Shown here: positions 51,820-60,778 of the stretch, in pieces
How the letters are laid out: each line of letters opens with the position of its first letter
How positions within the stretch are numbered: position 1 is the first letter of the stretch
From: Clostridium sp. AM34-11AC
Lineage (GTDB): Bacteria; Bacillota; Clostridia; Lachnospirales; Lachnospiraceae
NCBI RefSeq assembly: GCF_003435375.1
Contig: NZ_QWGL01000011.1
Span: forward strand, 1-64,000
DNA length: 64,000 nucleotides
Reading direction: 5' to 3'
Program-made: the position numbers and the translations under genes
Notes under the pieces: generated by a model
What the model saw: the letters and a program-made list of their open reading frames with translations, nothing else
What the model was told of the DNA's origin: nothing
Database searches by the model: none

Positions 51820-53718
51820 ATGGAAAAACAGAATAAGAAAAATGGCACCTTCGGCCGCCTGCTCCGCTACATTTACAAGAACTACCGGGTGTACATGATC
51901 ACCGTGATCATCTGCATCATCATCGCCGCAGCTGCCTCCGTGGTCCAGACCGTATTTTTACAGCGGCTCATCGATACCTGCATTCTTCCGGGACTGGAGA
52001 ACGGATTTGAGAGCATCCGGCAGCCGTTCATGCAGACGATCCTCTCAATGGTCACCCTGTATGTGTTCGGTGTCGCGGCTGCCTTCACCTACACCCACCT
52101 CATGGCGACCGTGACACAGGGGACATTAAAGCACCTGCGTGTGGACATGTTCGATAAGATGCAGTCCCTGCCGATCAAGTATTTTGACACCCACGCCCAC
52201 GGCGATATCATGAGTACCTACACAAACGATACCGACGCGATCCGCCAGCTGATCGGCCAGTCACTTCCGATGGTCTTCCAGTCTTCTCTCACGATCACCG
52301 TCATGTTCCTCATGATGATCTATTACAGCGTCTGGATGACTCTCGTTGTGTGCCTCTTCTCCGCTCTCATGCTGACCGTCACGAAGAAATTCGGCGGTGC
52401 AAGCTCCCGCTACATGATGGCACAGCAGAGATCCCTCGCGAAGGAGGAAGGTTTCATCGAGGAGATGATCCAGGGACAGAAGGTCGTCAAGGTCTTCTGC
52501 CATGAGGACGAGTGTAAGAAGGATTTTGACAAGTTAAACGAGCAGCTTTTCTCCGACGGTGAGATGGCAAACCGATATGGCAACTCTTTGATGCCGATCT
52601 TAAATAACGTGGGCAACCTGATGTATGTGGTCCTCGCCATTGTCGGCGGACTCCTCGTATATCTCAAAGCCCCGAACTTAAGTCTCAGCGGCTCCGGTGT
52701 TGTCACCATCGGCGTGATCGTTTCCTTCCTTGGAATGGCAAGACAGCTCTCCCAGACCATCGGTCAGGCATCCATGCAGGTCTCCATGATCGCCATGGGT
52801 CTTGCGGGCGCTTCCCGTGTTTTTGCGCTGATCGATGAGAAGCCGGAGGAAGATGAGGGTTATGTGACTCTTGTGCGCGCTGAATGGGGCGCTGACGGCA
52901 CGTTAAAGGAGACAAATGATAAGAACGGGATCTGGGCATGGAAGCATCCGCACAAAGCGGAGGGAACCGTCACCTATACTCCATTAAAAGGCGATATCCG
53001 CTTAGAGGATGTTGATTTCGGATACACACCAGAAAAACTGGTTCTCCATAACATCACCCTCTACGCGAAGCCCGGCCAGAAGATCGCCTTCGTCGGCGCC
53101 ACAGGTGCCGGTAAGACGACCATCACGAACCTGATCAACCGGTTTTATGATATTCCGGACGGCAAGATCCGGTACGACGGGATCAATATCACAAAGATCC
53201 GGAAACCGGATCTCAGGCGGTCTCTCGGCGTTGTTCTTCAGGATGTGAATCTCTTTACGGGTACGGTTATGGAGAATATCCGTTATGGACGGCTGGATGC
53301 CACCGATGAAGAATGTATGGCGGCTGCAAGACTTGCAAATGCGGATGATTTTATCCAGAGACTTCCGGAGGGTTACAATACGATGCTGACCGGCAACGGC
53401 GCCAGCCTTTCCCAGGGGCAGAGACAGCTCATCTCGATCGCACGAGCCGCTGTCGCGGATCCACCTGTGATGATCTTAGACGAGGCGACGAGCTCGATCG
53501 ATACGAGAACAGAGGCGCTGGTTCAGGAGGGAATGGACAACCTGATGATGGGACGCACGGTGTTTGTGATCGCCCACAGACTTTCTACGGTACGCAACAG
53601 TAAGGCGATCATGGTTTTGGATCACGGGCATATCATTGAGCGCGGGGATCATGAGACGTTGATCGCGCAGAAGGGTGTGTATTATCAGTTGTATACTGGG
53701 GCGTTTGAGTTGGAATGA
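51820..53718 (+). CDS. heterodimeric ABC exporter, catalytic subunit
   Basis: A 632-residue half-transporter with six membrane helices. A ~60-residue insertion rich in charged residues (EKPEEDEGYVTLVRAEWGAD, TLKETNDKNGIWAWKHPHK) precedes the ATPase domain. Walker A is GATGAGKTT (~425), signature LSQGQRQL (Gln for the second Gly, as in TM288), Walker B VMILDEATSSIDT with the catalytic Glu and FVIAHRLSTV with the His switch. Together with the upstream subunit it forms one canonical and one degenerate ATP site. I chose ATG 51820 (AGGAGG seven bases away) over 51814. Confidence 0.93.
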   Translation: MEKQNKKNGTFGRLLRYIYKNYRVYMITVIICIIIAAAASVVQTVFLQRLIDTCILPGLENGFESIRQPFMQTILSMVTLYVFGVAAAFTYTHLMATVTQGTLKHLRVDMFDKMQSLPIKYFDTHAHGDIMSTYTNDTDAIRQLIGQSLPMVFQSSLTITVMFLMMIYYSVWMTLVVCLFSALMLTVTKKFGGASSRYMMAQQRSLAKEEGFIEEMIQGQKVVKVFCHEDECKKDFDKLNEQLFSDGEMANRYGNSLMPILNNVGNLMYVVLAIVGGLLVYLKAPNLSLSGSGVVTIGVIVSFLGMARQLSQTIGQASMQVSMIAMGLAGASRVFALIDEKPEEDEGYVTLVRAEWGADGTLKETNDKNGIWAWKHPHKAEGTVTYTPLKGDIRLEDVDFGYTPEKLVLHNITLYAKPGQKIAFVGATGAGKTTITNLINRFYDIPDGKIRYDGINITKIRKPDLRRSLGVVLQDVNLFTGTVMENIRYGRLDATDEECMAAARLANADDFIQRLPEGYNTMLTGNGASLSQGQRQLISIARAAVADPPVMILDEATSSIDTRTEALVQEGMDNLMMGRTVFVIAHRLSTVRNSKAIMVLDHGHIIERGDHETLIAQKGVYYQLYTGAFELE

Positions 53719-53786
53719 TGGCTCTTGGCCTGTAGATTTCAGCTTAGATGTTGACTTGGAATGTAATTTAGAACGTACTTTAAAGG

Positions 53787-53831
53787 GCCTGCTGCACTGG
53801 CAAATAGAATGCTGGTGGGGCAGGCTTTTTT
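53787..53831 (+). terminator. intrinsic terminator of the MarR-ABC operon
   Basis: GCCTGC (53787-53792) pairs with GCAGGC (53820-53825), the interior is partly paired (CTGGCA/TGCTGG), and six T follow. Confidence 0.8.
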
Positions 53832-54287
53832 GTAGCTATGTATATGGAAGAATATGTGAGGGCAGGTTCTGTGGGTTGATTCATTGTGGCGGGGGATGCG
53901 CCGGGATGGGATGTACGATGCGGGAAGTAATACTGGAATCCCATTTTGCGGATGATATCTAATACATTGAGGATATATCCGAACAGCCTTGTATTCCCAA
54001 AGAGCGTATCGATGAGTTGGACAGCCTCTGTCATCCGTTATCATTTCAACGAAGATGCAAGGGAAACAATGCAGGAGAAGATTAACCGGACGCTGGTTAC
54101 AGAAGCAAACCGAATGGCAGTTTATTAAAATTATGTAGATGTAATTGAAGAAAAAACATGATATTATGTGAGTAACAAATCGGAATTGACCGAGCTGAAA
54201 GAGAAGGATGCTTGTTGCCCGAAAGACAAGAAGATGGAAGTAGAAGAAAACAAAAAATAATTTTTTATATGAAAGGCTGGTTGCAGA
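53832..54287 (+). other. gene-poor stretch with a possible transposon-protein remnant
   Basis: 456 bp without a convincing intact gene. A frame ending at 54128 contains VIRYHFNEDARETMQEKINR, which resembles the conserved C-terminus of small TnpW-like proteins carried by Tn4451-type elements (from memory, not checked). A second short frame, GTG at 54165 to 54257, encodes KSELTELKEKDACCPKDKK. Neither has a good ribosome site. No transposase is present, so if this is a transposon trace only a fragment is left. Confidence 0.3.
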
Positions 54288-55037
54288 ATGTCAAAACAAA
54301 ATATTTATGATAATGATTTATTTTACGAAAACTTCGAGAAAATACGTAGCAAAGAAATCAATTTTAATGATATTATTGAGACACCAATAATATTAGGAAT
54401 GATACCTGAACTATATAAAAAGAAAGTATTAGATATTGGATGTGGTATGGGGCAACATGCACTTCAATATTCAAAGAAGGGGGCGTTATCCGTTCTTGGA
54501 ATTGATATATCGGAAAAAATGTTAGCATATGCAAGAAAAAATAATGCTGCCTCTAATATTGAATACAGAAGACTGGCTTTTGAAGAATTGGATGATTTAG
54601 AGGAAAAGTTTGATGTTATTACAAGTTCATTGGCTTTTGATTATGTAGAAAATTTTGAAAGGCTTATGAAACAGATTTATAGTCACTTGAATGAAAATGG
54701 CAAATGTGTTTTTTCGATGTCACACCCAATAAGTACAGCATATGATGGGACTTTTGACAGATATACCAGAACCGAAACTGGAGAAAGATTATATGCTAAT
54801 CTACGAAATTACGGAATAGAGGGTAAGCGTGTTATTCATTGGGTAGTAGATGAATATGAACTTTATCATAGAACGATTTCAACATTAATAAATGATATTG
54901 TTTCTGCTGGATTTATCATTGAGGAATGTCAGGAATCAAAAGTACCAGAATCAATTAGAGAAAAGCGAGCAGATATGTTTGGAGGAGTTATTCATCAACC
55001 AGACTTTATTTTTTTTAGGTGTGGAAAGAAAAATTAA
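54288..55037 (+). CDS. class I SAM-dependent methyltransferase
   Basis: A 249-residue methyltransferase. Motif I KKVLDIGCGMGQHALQYSKK, followed by VLGIDISEKMLAYARKN, FDVITSSLAFDYVENFERLM and VFSMSHPISTAYDG. The substrate cannot be predicted; similar small enzymes modify metabolites such as quinone precursors or antibiotics. Codon use is strongly A/T-ending, unlike the ABC exporter just upstream, which marks the start of an AT-rich, probably acquired block. Ribosome site GAAAGGCTGGTTGCAG, moderate. Confidence 0.88.
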   Translation: MSKQNIYDNDLFYENFEKIRSKEINFNDIIETPIILGMIPELYKKKVLDIGCGMGQHALQYSKKGALSVLGIDISEKMLAYARKNNAASNIEYRRLAFEELDDLEEKFDVITSSLAFDYVENFERLMKQIYSHLNENGKCVFSMSHPISTAYDGTFDRYTRTETGERLYANLRNYGIEGKRVIHWVVDEYELYHRTISTLINDIVSAGFIIEECQESKVPESIREKRADMFGGVIHQPDFIFFRCGKKN

Positions 55038-55119
55038 TATTTTATCTATGTAAAGAACCCGACAAATTCCAGTTTGTTGAAGTCAAAAGAATTGAGCAGT
55101 GTATCGCGGAGGTGATGAT

Positions 55120-55350
55120 ATGAATAAACTCTACGATTTCTTAAAATGTATGATCTATGCGAGTTTTTATGTGATTGTGATTAAAACGAGTATGGATTTC
55201 TATGAGTACAAGCGCTTTCCGAAACTATACGAACAGAATTCTGCGCCTTGGTATACAGAAGCATTACTGTATAGCGCTGCCTCGCTTTTCGTGATTGTTG
55301 TATATGCTGTGCTCAGGGGAATCGTTAGACGCAAGATTAAGAAGGGGTGA
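55120..55350 (+). CDS. small two-segment membrane protein
   Basis: 76 residues with two membrane helices (FLKCMIYASFYVIVIKTSMD; ALLYSAASLFVIVVYAVLRG) and a basic C-terminus (VRRKIKKG). ATG at 55120 is backed by GGAGGTGATGAT. It directly precedes the DUF2500 gene, with only 5 bp between them, and is probably co-translated. No family recognised. Confidence 0.65.
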   Translation: MNKLYDFLKCMIYASFYVIVIKTSMDFYEYKRFPKLYEQNSAPWYTEALLYSAASLFVIVVYAVLRGIVRRKIKKG

Positions 55351-55355
55351 GTGAT

Positions 55356-55727
55356 ATGTTTATGCTGTTTGAATATATGTTTCCAATTATCTTCGTGATC
55401 GTTTTCGGTATGATCATCTTTCAGTTTGTGACCGGAATCAGAACATGGCACAAAAACAATCAGTCACCGCGTCTGTCGGTGAGTGCAACCATCGTCGCAA
55501 AGCGTGAAAATATCACACATCATAGCCATGCAAATGCGGGTGACCTGTCTGGAGCTCATGGCTTTCATTCGACTTCAAGTACCAGCTACTATGTCACGTT
55601 TCAGGTAGAGAGCGGTGACCGGATGGAACTACAGGTTTCAGGAAGAGAATATGGAATGCTGGCGGAAGGAGATATCGGAAAACTCACTTTCCAAGGGATG
55701 AGATATCTGTCATTTGAGCGCGTGTGA
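55356..55727 (+). CDS. DUF2500 domain protein
   Basis: 123 residues: one N-terminal membrane helix (FPIIFVIVFGMIIFQFVTGI), then a soluble domain with RLSVSATIVAKRENITHHSH, SSTSYYVTFQVESGDRMELQ and GREYGMLAEGDIGKLTFQGM, the DUF2500 signature. Function unknown; proteins of this type are often found with other small membrane proteins in Lachnospiraceae. ATG at 55356 has GAAGGGG eight bases upstream; an in-frame GTG at 55347 lacks a site. Confidence 0.8.
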   Translation: MFMLFEYMFPIIFVIVFGMIIFQFVTGIRTWHKNNQSPRLSVSATIVAKRENITHHSHANAGDLSGAHGFHSTSSTSYYVTFQVESGDRMELQVSGREYGMLAEGDIGKLTFQGMRYLSFERV

Positions 55728-55743
55728 TTCAGGAGGTGATAAC

Positions 55744-55962
55744 ATGAAAAAACGATTTATAATGCTCGGGATTGTCTGCTTGTTTATGACCGGCTGCCAG
55801 ACTGCTCAGAAGACGATACCGGAAATAACTACGATTGCCCCTGCAGATTCTGCACATGAAGAAACAGAGACAAATAAAGAAGAACGTGCAGAAGATACAT
55901 CGGTAGCAGTAAAGTCGCTGAAAATTGGAAGTTCAAAAGGAAATCCGGATGATCTATCATCC
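55744..55962 (+). pseudogene. lipoprotein gene truncated at a head-on junction
   Basis: Starts well: AGGAGGTGATAAC, then ATG, a signal peptide and lipobox FMTGCQTA, and an acidic linker (DSAHEETETNKEERAEDTSV). From about codon 70 (KGNPDDLSSS) the reading frame runs antisense through the neighbouring minus-strand gene, whose stop is at 55957. The true 3' part is therefore lost and the open frame to 56379 is accidental. The breakpoint lies close to 55945-55962. Confidence 0.65.
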
Positions 55963-56202
55963 TCGTATCAAACCATACAGATTCACTCCGATCATAACAA
56001 CTGCAATTCCAACAAACACCGAATAAACCACCTTGCTCCCCCTGGATTCCGTATTTCTAATGCAAAACACAAGATAACAGATCCAGACAATATAAGCGAC
56101 AAACAGCAGGCCGCTCCTATAAAAAAGCATCGCCGAAAAGAACAAGGTGTTAACTGCTTTCATACCATTCTCAGAAAATATAAGCTCCTTTATTTTCCTC
56201 AT
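55957..56202 (-). CDS. small membrane protein
   Basis: 81 residues with two to three membrane helices (VNTLFFSAMLFYRSGLLFVA, YIVWICYLVFCIRNTES and VVYSVFVGIAVVMIGVNLYG). ATG at 56202 is preceded by GGAGGTGACGGCT. It abuts the truncated lipoprotein gene tail to tail. It might itself have lost or kept its natural end; the last residues GLIRG look natural. Family not recognised. Confidence 0.6.
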   Translation of the reverse strand: MRKIKELIFSENGMKAVNTLFFSAMLFYRSGLLFVAYIVWICYLVFCIRNTESRGSKVVYSVFVGIAVVMIGVNLYGLIRG

Positions 56203-56282
56203 AGCCGTCACCTCCATGAATTTCGCCGATGCATTCACTCTTTTCCAATGTTTCATTCAACAATAGCTAAAACTGATCCAGT

Positions 56283-56684
56283 TCAAGATTCATCCCTGAC
56301 ATATCTGCGCTTGTTCACTAATATGCCAACTACTGTAAAAATAATAATAGTTACAATCCAATACTCTACGCATGGATGATGGTAAAGTGAATATTTTTGT
56401 TCCAAGGACATTTCTGCTGTTATTTTTAATATGTTCTTATACTTAATGCAATCTCCAAAAAATTGACCAATTAATATTCCAAACAAATTTCCAAATGTTA
56501 TTGAAAATGAAACTATATATTTCTTACAATAAAGCAGTACAGTGGAGAAAATCCAAACATATAAATAATGGTGTGTTGCTGTCCATTGAAACAAATATAA
56601 TTTGGAAAGAACAGTTTGGGACAAAAGGTAAAGCGCAACATATATAATAATCGTAATAAAATATTTCTTTTGAGAGGACAACAT
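56283..56684 (-). CDS. multi-segment membrane protein, possibly shortened
   Basis: 133 residues with four membrane helices (YFITIIIYVALYLLSQTVLS, YLYVWIFSTVLLYCKKYIV, ITFGNLFGILIGQFFGDCI and YWIVTIIIFTVVGILVNKRR). It stops at RYVRDES. Immediately after the stop, another frame still reads ELDQF and LLLNETLEK, matching the leftover tail of a second copy near 58.6 kb (RQKYVMDES then ELEQFYQSLNETEEKYN). So a small deletion probably removed the original C-terminus. ATG at 56684 follows GGGGGAGGAGAAAA. Confidence 0.6.
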   Translation of the reverse strand: MLSSQKKYFITIIIYVALYLLSQTVLSKLYLFQWTATHHYLYVWIFSTVLLYCKKYIVSFSITFGNLFGILIGQFFGDCIKYKNILKITAEMSLEQKYSLYHHPCVEYWIVTIIIFTVVGILVNKRRYVRDES

Positions 56685-56796
56685 TTTTCTCCTCCCCCTT
56701 CCCATTACCAAGCAGTTTCCAGACTTTCACCAGTTGAAAATATTCGATGACAGACACACAAACAATGTTCAAGGGTTTATCATTGACTTTTGATTA

Positions 56797-57018
56797 TTAA
56801 TTTAATGTTCCACTCCTATACTTAAAATTAGATGGGAAATAATATATCTCAGTCGTATTTTTTCCTCCTATTGAGTTCCATATATAAATTTTATATGTGA
56901 AACTGGAATAGACAATAGTCCCGCCATCCTCTAATACTTGTTTGCTCCACGGGAAAAATAAAAACCAGGAAACAATAAGAGTTATTACTACAGTCCATAG
57001 TATACAATGTTTTTTCAT
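56797..57018 (-). CDS. small membrane-anchored protein
   Basis: 73 residues: an N-terminal helix (HCILWTVVITLIVSWFLFFP) and a short outer domain (DGGTIVYSSFTYKIYIWNSI, TTEIYYFPSNFK). I recall related Lachnospiraceae proteins in which FPxNFK is followed by SIDELW; here it is YRSGTLN and stop, so the end may be altered. ATG at 57018 follows GGAGGGGACAAA. Function unknown. Confidence 0.55.
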   Translation of the reverse strand: MKKHCILWTVVITLIVSWFLFFPWSKQVLEDGGTIVYSSFTYKIYIWNSIGGKNTTEIYYFPSNFKYRSGTLN

Positions 57019-57176
57019 TTTGTCCCCTCCATTTCCCTTTGATTTTGTGAACCAGTGTACAAGTTCTCCATTCATATCACGATCAAACAGCTTTTATGGT
57101 GATGCGTTTTTTCTTCTTTGCTCATCTATCAACCATACTATTTATGTATTGAATAATTACCGCGTCATCTCCTATT

Positions 57177-57554
57177 TCAGACCGAATGTTGAAATGGAAA
57201 TTCATTATTCAAAATAATAATTAAACCTGAACTTTTTACAGTATAACGAACACTTCGCTTGCCAGAATAGTCAATATTATAACTTTGTTCTCCTGAACGT
57301 GATTGCGGAGTTATGTATATTTTCTTTGGGGTTATATCCTTTATTAATTGAGTAAGTCCGCTTCTTTCTTCTTCTGTCAAAGTCTGGTTGTGATAGATTC
57401 CTTTATAATCATACCATTCAATGGAAACGGTATCAGAATCATCCGGCCAATTTCCTTTTAAACTCATGTTATTCCAAAGCAAATAAACTATCAGTAGGCA
57501 CAGAATAGATATTAATGCAATTATGCGTATCTTTTTAATCAGGATCATCTCCAT
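57177..57554 (-). CDS. small membrane-anchored protein
   Basis: About 125 residues: a helix near the start (IRIIALISILCLLIVYLLWN) and an extracytoplasmic domain (VSIEWYDYKGIYHNQTLTEE, ERSGLTQLIKDITPKKIYI). The start is unsure because GGAG lies between the two candidate ATG codons rather than upstream. No family assigned. Same strand and style as the neighbours on both sides. Confidence 0.5.
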   Translation of the reverse strand: MEMILIKKIRIIALISILCLLIVYLLWNNMSLKGNWPDDSDTVSIEWYDYKGIYHNQTLTEEERSGLTQLIKDITPKKIYITPQSRSGEQSYNIDYSGKRSVRYTVKSSGLIIILNNEFPFQHSV

Positions 57555-57700
57555 TCTTTAAATGGTGAGTATCACGTTTTCAAGACTAGAAGTAACGACA
57601 TAATGATTAGGATACTGCGAAAATGGTTCATCACCAGGCAGAAATATAATCTGCATAAACTAGCTCCTTGTAATATTACAAAAAGTAATTACTTTCTTTA

Positions 57701-58498
57701 TTACTGTAATGTGATATGCCCTAACACCCATTCAATGTATTGATCATATTCTTTTTCTATATTAACCACGAGTAATTTATGATCTACTACCATTGCATAA
57801 CAGTCCGACCAGTCATATTTTGATCCCGGGCAATAATATGTGGAATTTCCTCCAATATCTTTTTTCGTGAATATGTCCGGATTGCTTTTTATTACAGCGT
57901 TCAGTTGTTCTTCGCCATTGTCCGAATCATATGTTGCCAACTTTACCTGAAATCTATCGCTATCTATCTCACATTCATATGTTACTGCCGTATAGCTCTT
58001 TGCCACAGAAACAGTTTTATCTACTGCGCTGAACGATCCATTATCTAAATTGCTTTCCTTGTTAAAATTAAGCACAAAAATATCCATGCTGTTGTTTGCT
58101 GAAAAATCCTCTATAGAACCATACTCTGTGTTTACTATAGATTCTGTGATATTCTCATCTTCATCTCTTTGAAATATTTCAGATAACATCTGGGTATTGT
58201 GCGCTCCTACACCAGTTAATGTTAATCCCACTGCTAGAATGAAAATAAGAATAGATTCTGCTATGCACCATTTATCTTTCGATAAGACTGTTTTAAGTTC
58301 AGGATATGTTCGCTTTAAATGGTATAGGCGAAAAATACCGGCTATGAACCAGATCACCGCAACCCCAACAATACTATTGGATAAAAAATCACCTTTTATT
58401 ATTTCTAATGAGAGTAAAATTTTTTTTATATACAGGCTCACCAAGATACAGCACATCCCAAAAAGAAAAACTCTCCATGTTTTTATTGATTTATCCAT
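57701..58498 (-). CDS. membrane protein with C-terminal extracytoplasmic domain
   Basis: 265 residues: three membrane helices (VFLFGMCCILVSLYIKKILL, NSIVGVAVIWFIAGIFRLYH and IAESILIFILAVGLTLTGVG), then a ~160-residue outer domain (SFSAVDKTVSVAKSYTAVTY, LATYDSDNGEEQLNAVIKSN, CPGSKYDWSDCYAMVVDHKL). ATG at 58498 follows AGGAGGTCACTATT. I do not recognise the family. It is the largest intact gene of the AT-rich block. Confidence 0.65.
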   Translation of the reverse strand: MDKSIKTWRVFLFGMCCILVSLYIKKILLSLEIIKGDFLSNSIVGVAVIWFIAGIFRLYHLKRTYPELKTVLSKDKWCIAESILIFILAVGLTLTGVGAHNTQMLSEIFQRDEDENITESIVNTEYGSIEDFSANNSMDIFVLNFNKESNLDNGSFSAVDKTVSVAKSYTAVTYECEIDSDRFQVKLATYDSDNGEEQLNAVIKSNPDIFTKKDIGGNSTYYCPGSKYDWSDCYAMVVDHKLLVVNIEKEYDQYIEWVLGHITLQ

Positions 58499-58544
58499 AA
58501 TAGTGACCTCCTTATCCGGGGGCATTCATCTTAACGGGGCTTTG

Positions 58545-58660
58545 TTAATTATATTTTTCCTCTGTCTCATTCAGGGACTGATAAAACTGTTCCAGTTCAG
58601 AATCAATCGATTCATCCATGACATATTTCTGCCTGTTCACTGTGATGTTTTCCCCGCAAA
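58545..58660 (-). pseudogene. orphan 3' tail of a duplicated membrane-protein gene
   Basis: On the minus strand the sequence encodes NITVNRQKYVMDES and then ELEQFYQSLNETEEKYN, ending in TAA at 58547-58545. It has no start of its own. It matches the end of the gene at 56283-56684 (VNKRRYVRDES) plus the out-of-frame sequence behind it, so it is the remains of a paralogue whose front was deleted. Confidence 0.6.
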
Positions 58661-58670
58661 AAATAATATC

Positions 58671-58955
58671 CTATTGATATGTTTCCGTTGTTATAATGGC
58701 TCTTTTGCTCCAGCCAGATGAGTTGATGATTGAAAATACAGGTTTCTTTTTTCTTTCATTAAACAGACTCGTAAATTCTTCGATCTCCTGCCGGTCTGTT
58801 ATTCTCTTTTTATAAGGTGGGGATACGAGTATGATCTCGGTGACTTTTTCTGCGTTTAAATCATCAAGCTTAGTTATTTTTCCAACAAAAACTACTATGC
58901 CTATGATGATCAGAACAAAAATGATATATCTTATTTTAATTTTCTTCTTGCTCAT
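58671..58955 (-). CDS. small membrane-anchored protein, DUF5301-like
   Basis: 94 residues: helix IRYIIFVLIIIGIVVFVGKI followed by a short outer domain (KVTEIILVSPPYKKRITDRQ, EIEEFTSLFNERKKKPVFSI). The outer part resembles DUF5301-type small proteins but I am not certain. The gene ends a few bases before the orphan tail at 58.66 kb, so its own 3' end may be the other side of the same deletion. Ribosome site GGAGGCAGT. Confidence 0.5.
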   Translation of the reverse strand: MSKKKIKIRYIIFVLIIIGIVVFVGKITKLDDLNAEKVTEIILVSPPYKKRITDRQEIEEFTSLFNERKKKPVFSIINSSGWSKRAIITTETYQ

Positions 58956-59118
58956 ACTGCCTCCTCTCCGGGGGGCAGTCCACTTTGCGCTTTTCTCTTA
59001 TTTAAATTATATTTCAATTGCTGTTTTTTTTCAATATACTTCCGTATATCTTCATAATTTGTAATATATTATTTATATTTTAGTTAATTATCTGTAATTT
59101 TATGTTCTATATGCAACA

Positions 59119-59928
59119 TCACTGCCCATTTTCCGATTCACCGATACCTTTCCTTTCAATCTCTTCAAGCACCCACTCCGCCATATCACGAACCTCACAA
59201 TATTCATCCTGACATACTTTTTTAATAACCGGAAGGTATTTCGGATCATAGTTATTTAACATCGCGTTCAGCGCATTCGTTTTATACCGCCACTCTTTCC
59301 CCTGCGGAATATACCAGAGTTTGGGCTGCACGACGGATCGCAGCCAGCTGTATTCCGCCAGAACGATCTCTGTATCCGTAAAATGGCTGCTCCACGCTTC
59401 GAGTTCTGGGAATTCTTCTGTATCTTTCCATGCTTTTCTATTATGGGGCCATGCATCCTGGCAGGCATCGCAGCCGTAGATCCATTTTTCGAATTTGTTC
59501 TGCAGCGGTTCCGTCCTTAGATCCCAGCCATCCCATGTTGTCAGGCAGGAAACGCAGGTGTTTCTGCACATCATGTACGGCGCTTCCAATGATTCTGTCG
59601 GACAGGATCGCATGCACAGGTTACATTTCTCAGCGCATGGTCTGATCTGATTCTCCACAATGTACTGAAGCGGCTCATCAATTAAAAAAGCCTCCAGATA
59701 CTGATAAGACCCTTTCTCGGTATAAAAGAAATTGTTTTTTCGTATGATTCCAATTCCCGCCTTCATTCCTGCCCACCGCAGAGCTGTAATTCCAAAGTCT
59801 CTGTCAGTCGCCACCTGAAGACCGCAGTCTGCAAGGTATTTTTCAAATGCCACGCTTGTCTTATAACCTTCTGAATCTGTATGTCTTCTTCCGTCTGTCA
59901 GATAATATTTTGCAACACGACCTTTCAT
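59119..59928 (-). pseudogene. epoxyqueuosine reductase (QueG)-like gene, N-terminally truncated and with a lost cluster cysteine
   Basis: 269 codons from an ATG with AGGTGGGGAC upstream. GRVAKYYLTDGRRH, GITALRWAGMKAGIGIIRKN and NNFFYTEKGSYQYLEAFLID fit the cobalamin domain's second half, and CAEKCNLCMRSCP the first 4Fe-4S site. Roughly the first 90-100 residues of the family are missing; where they should be lies the tail of the broken aldo/keto reductase. In the second site the sequence is GCDACQDAWPHN, with Trp (TGG) where a cluster Cys (TGC/TGT) is expected. It is probably a decaying gene; a shortened functional variant cannot be ruled out. Confidence 0.6.
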
Positions 59929-60034
59929 TCTTTGTCCCCACCTAATTTCTTTTTCTTCCAACTGAGTTTGCCACCGGCAGCTTCCGGTGACAATAGCAGT
60001 AAAAAAGTGCGTACTCACCTCATAAGCAGCTTTA

Positions 60035-60223
<189 letters not shown>

Positions 60224-60778
60224 TTAAGTCAGTTTACAAGGAACTACACGCAGACCACGAAACAGGGGCTGCTGACAACAAATAAAGGCTGAGTATCACG
60301 CACCGGGAAAGTGCGAGATATTCAGCCTGTTTTGTTGTCCGGGGTTTCCAAAGGGTATCCCTGTGGCACACGACTTTGCTTGCAAAGTGTAGTGTGTTAT
60401 ACGCTCTGTCGGCGTTGCCGTGAAAACGCCATGGCCGCCGGGGAGGGCAAGGGCATTTGAAACGGCAGGAAAACAGGGCTGTGATTGCGTGGCGTAGAGC
60501 CGCAAGAGCAGGGCTGGTTTCGTCAGCAGACAGGGCGTATATGAAAGCCTCCGTCCCTCGTCCTACGCCGAACTTAGGGACAAAACATCCCGAACTTGTG
60601 GACACACTCCCGGAAAAATTGAAATGGGCGGGAAGTCGTTTTAGGGCTTTCCCGCCTTGATTGCCCATTAGCAAAGTCGGGCAGGACTGTCAACGGCGGC
60701 GCATTTATGCGCCGTTCATCTTGACCGTTGACTGGCTCGGCTGGTTTTGCTATCTCCTCGATAAATGGGAAATTGAGC

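Noticed and set aside
55714..56379. 221-codon lipoprotein as a full gene
   Set aside because: Codons after ~70 are the antisense of the minus-strand gene at 55957-56202 and have no lipoprotein character.
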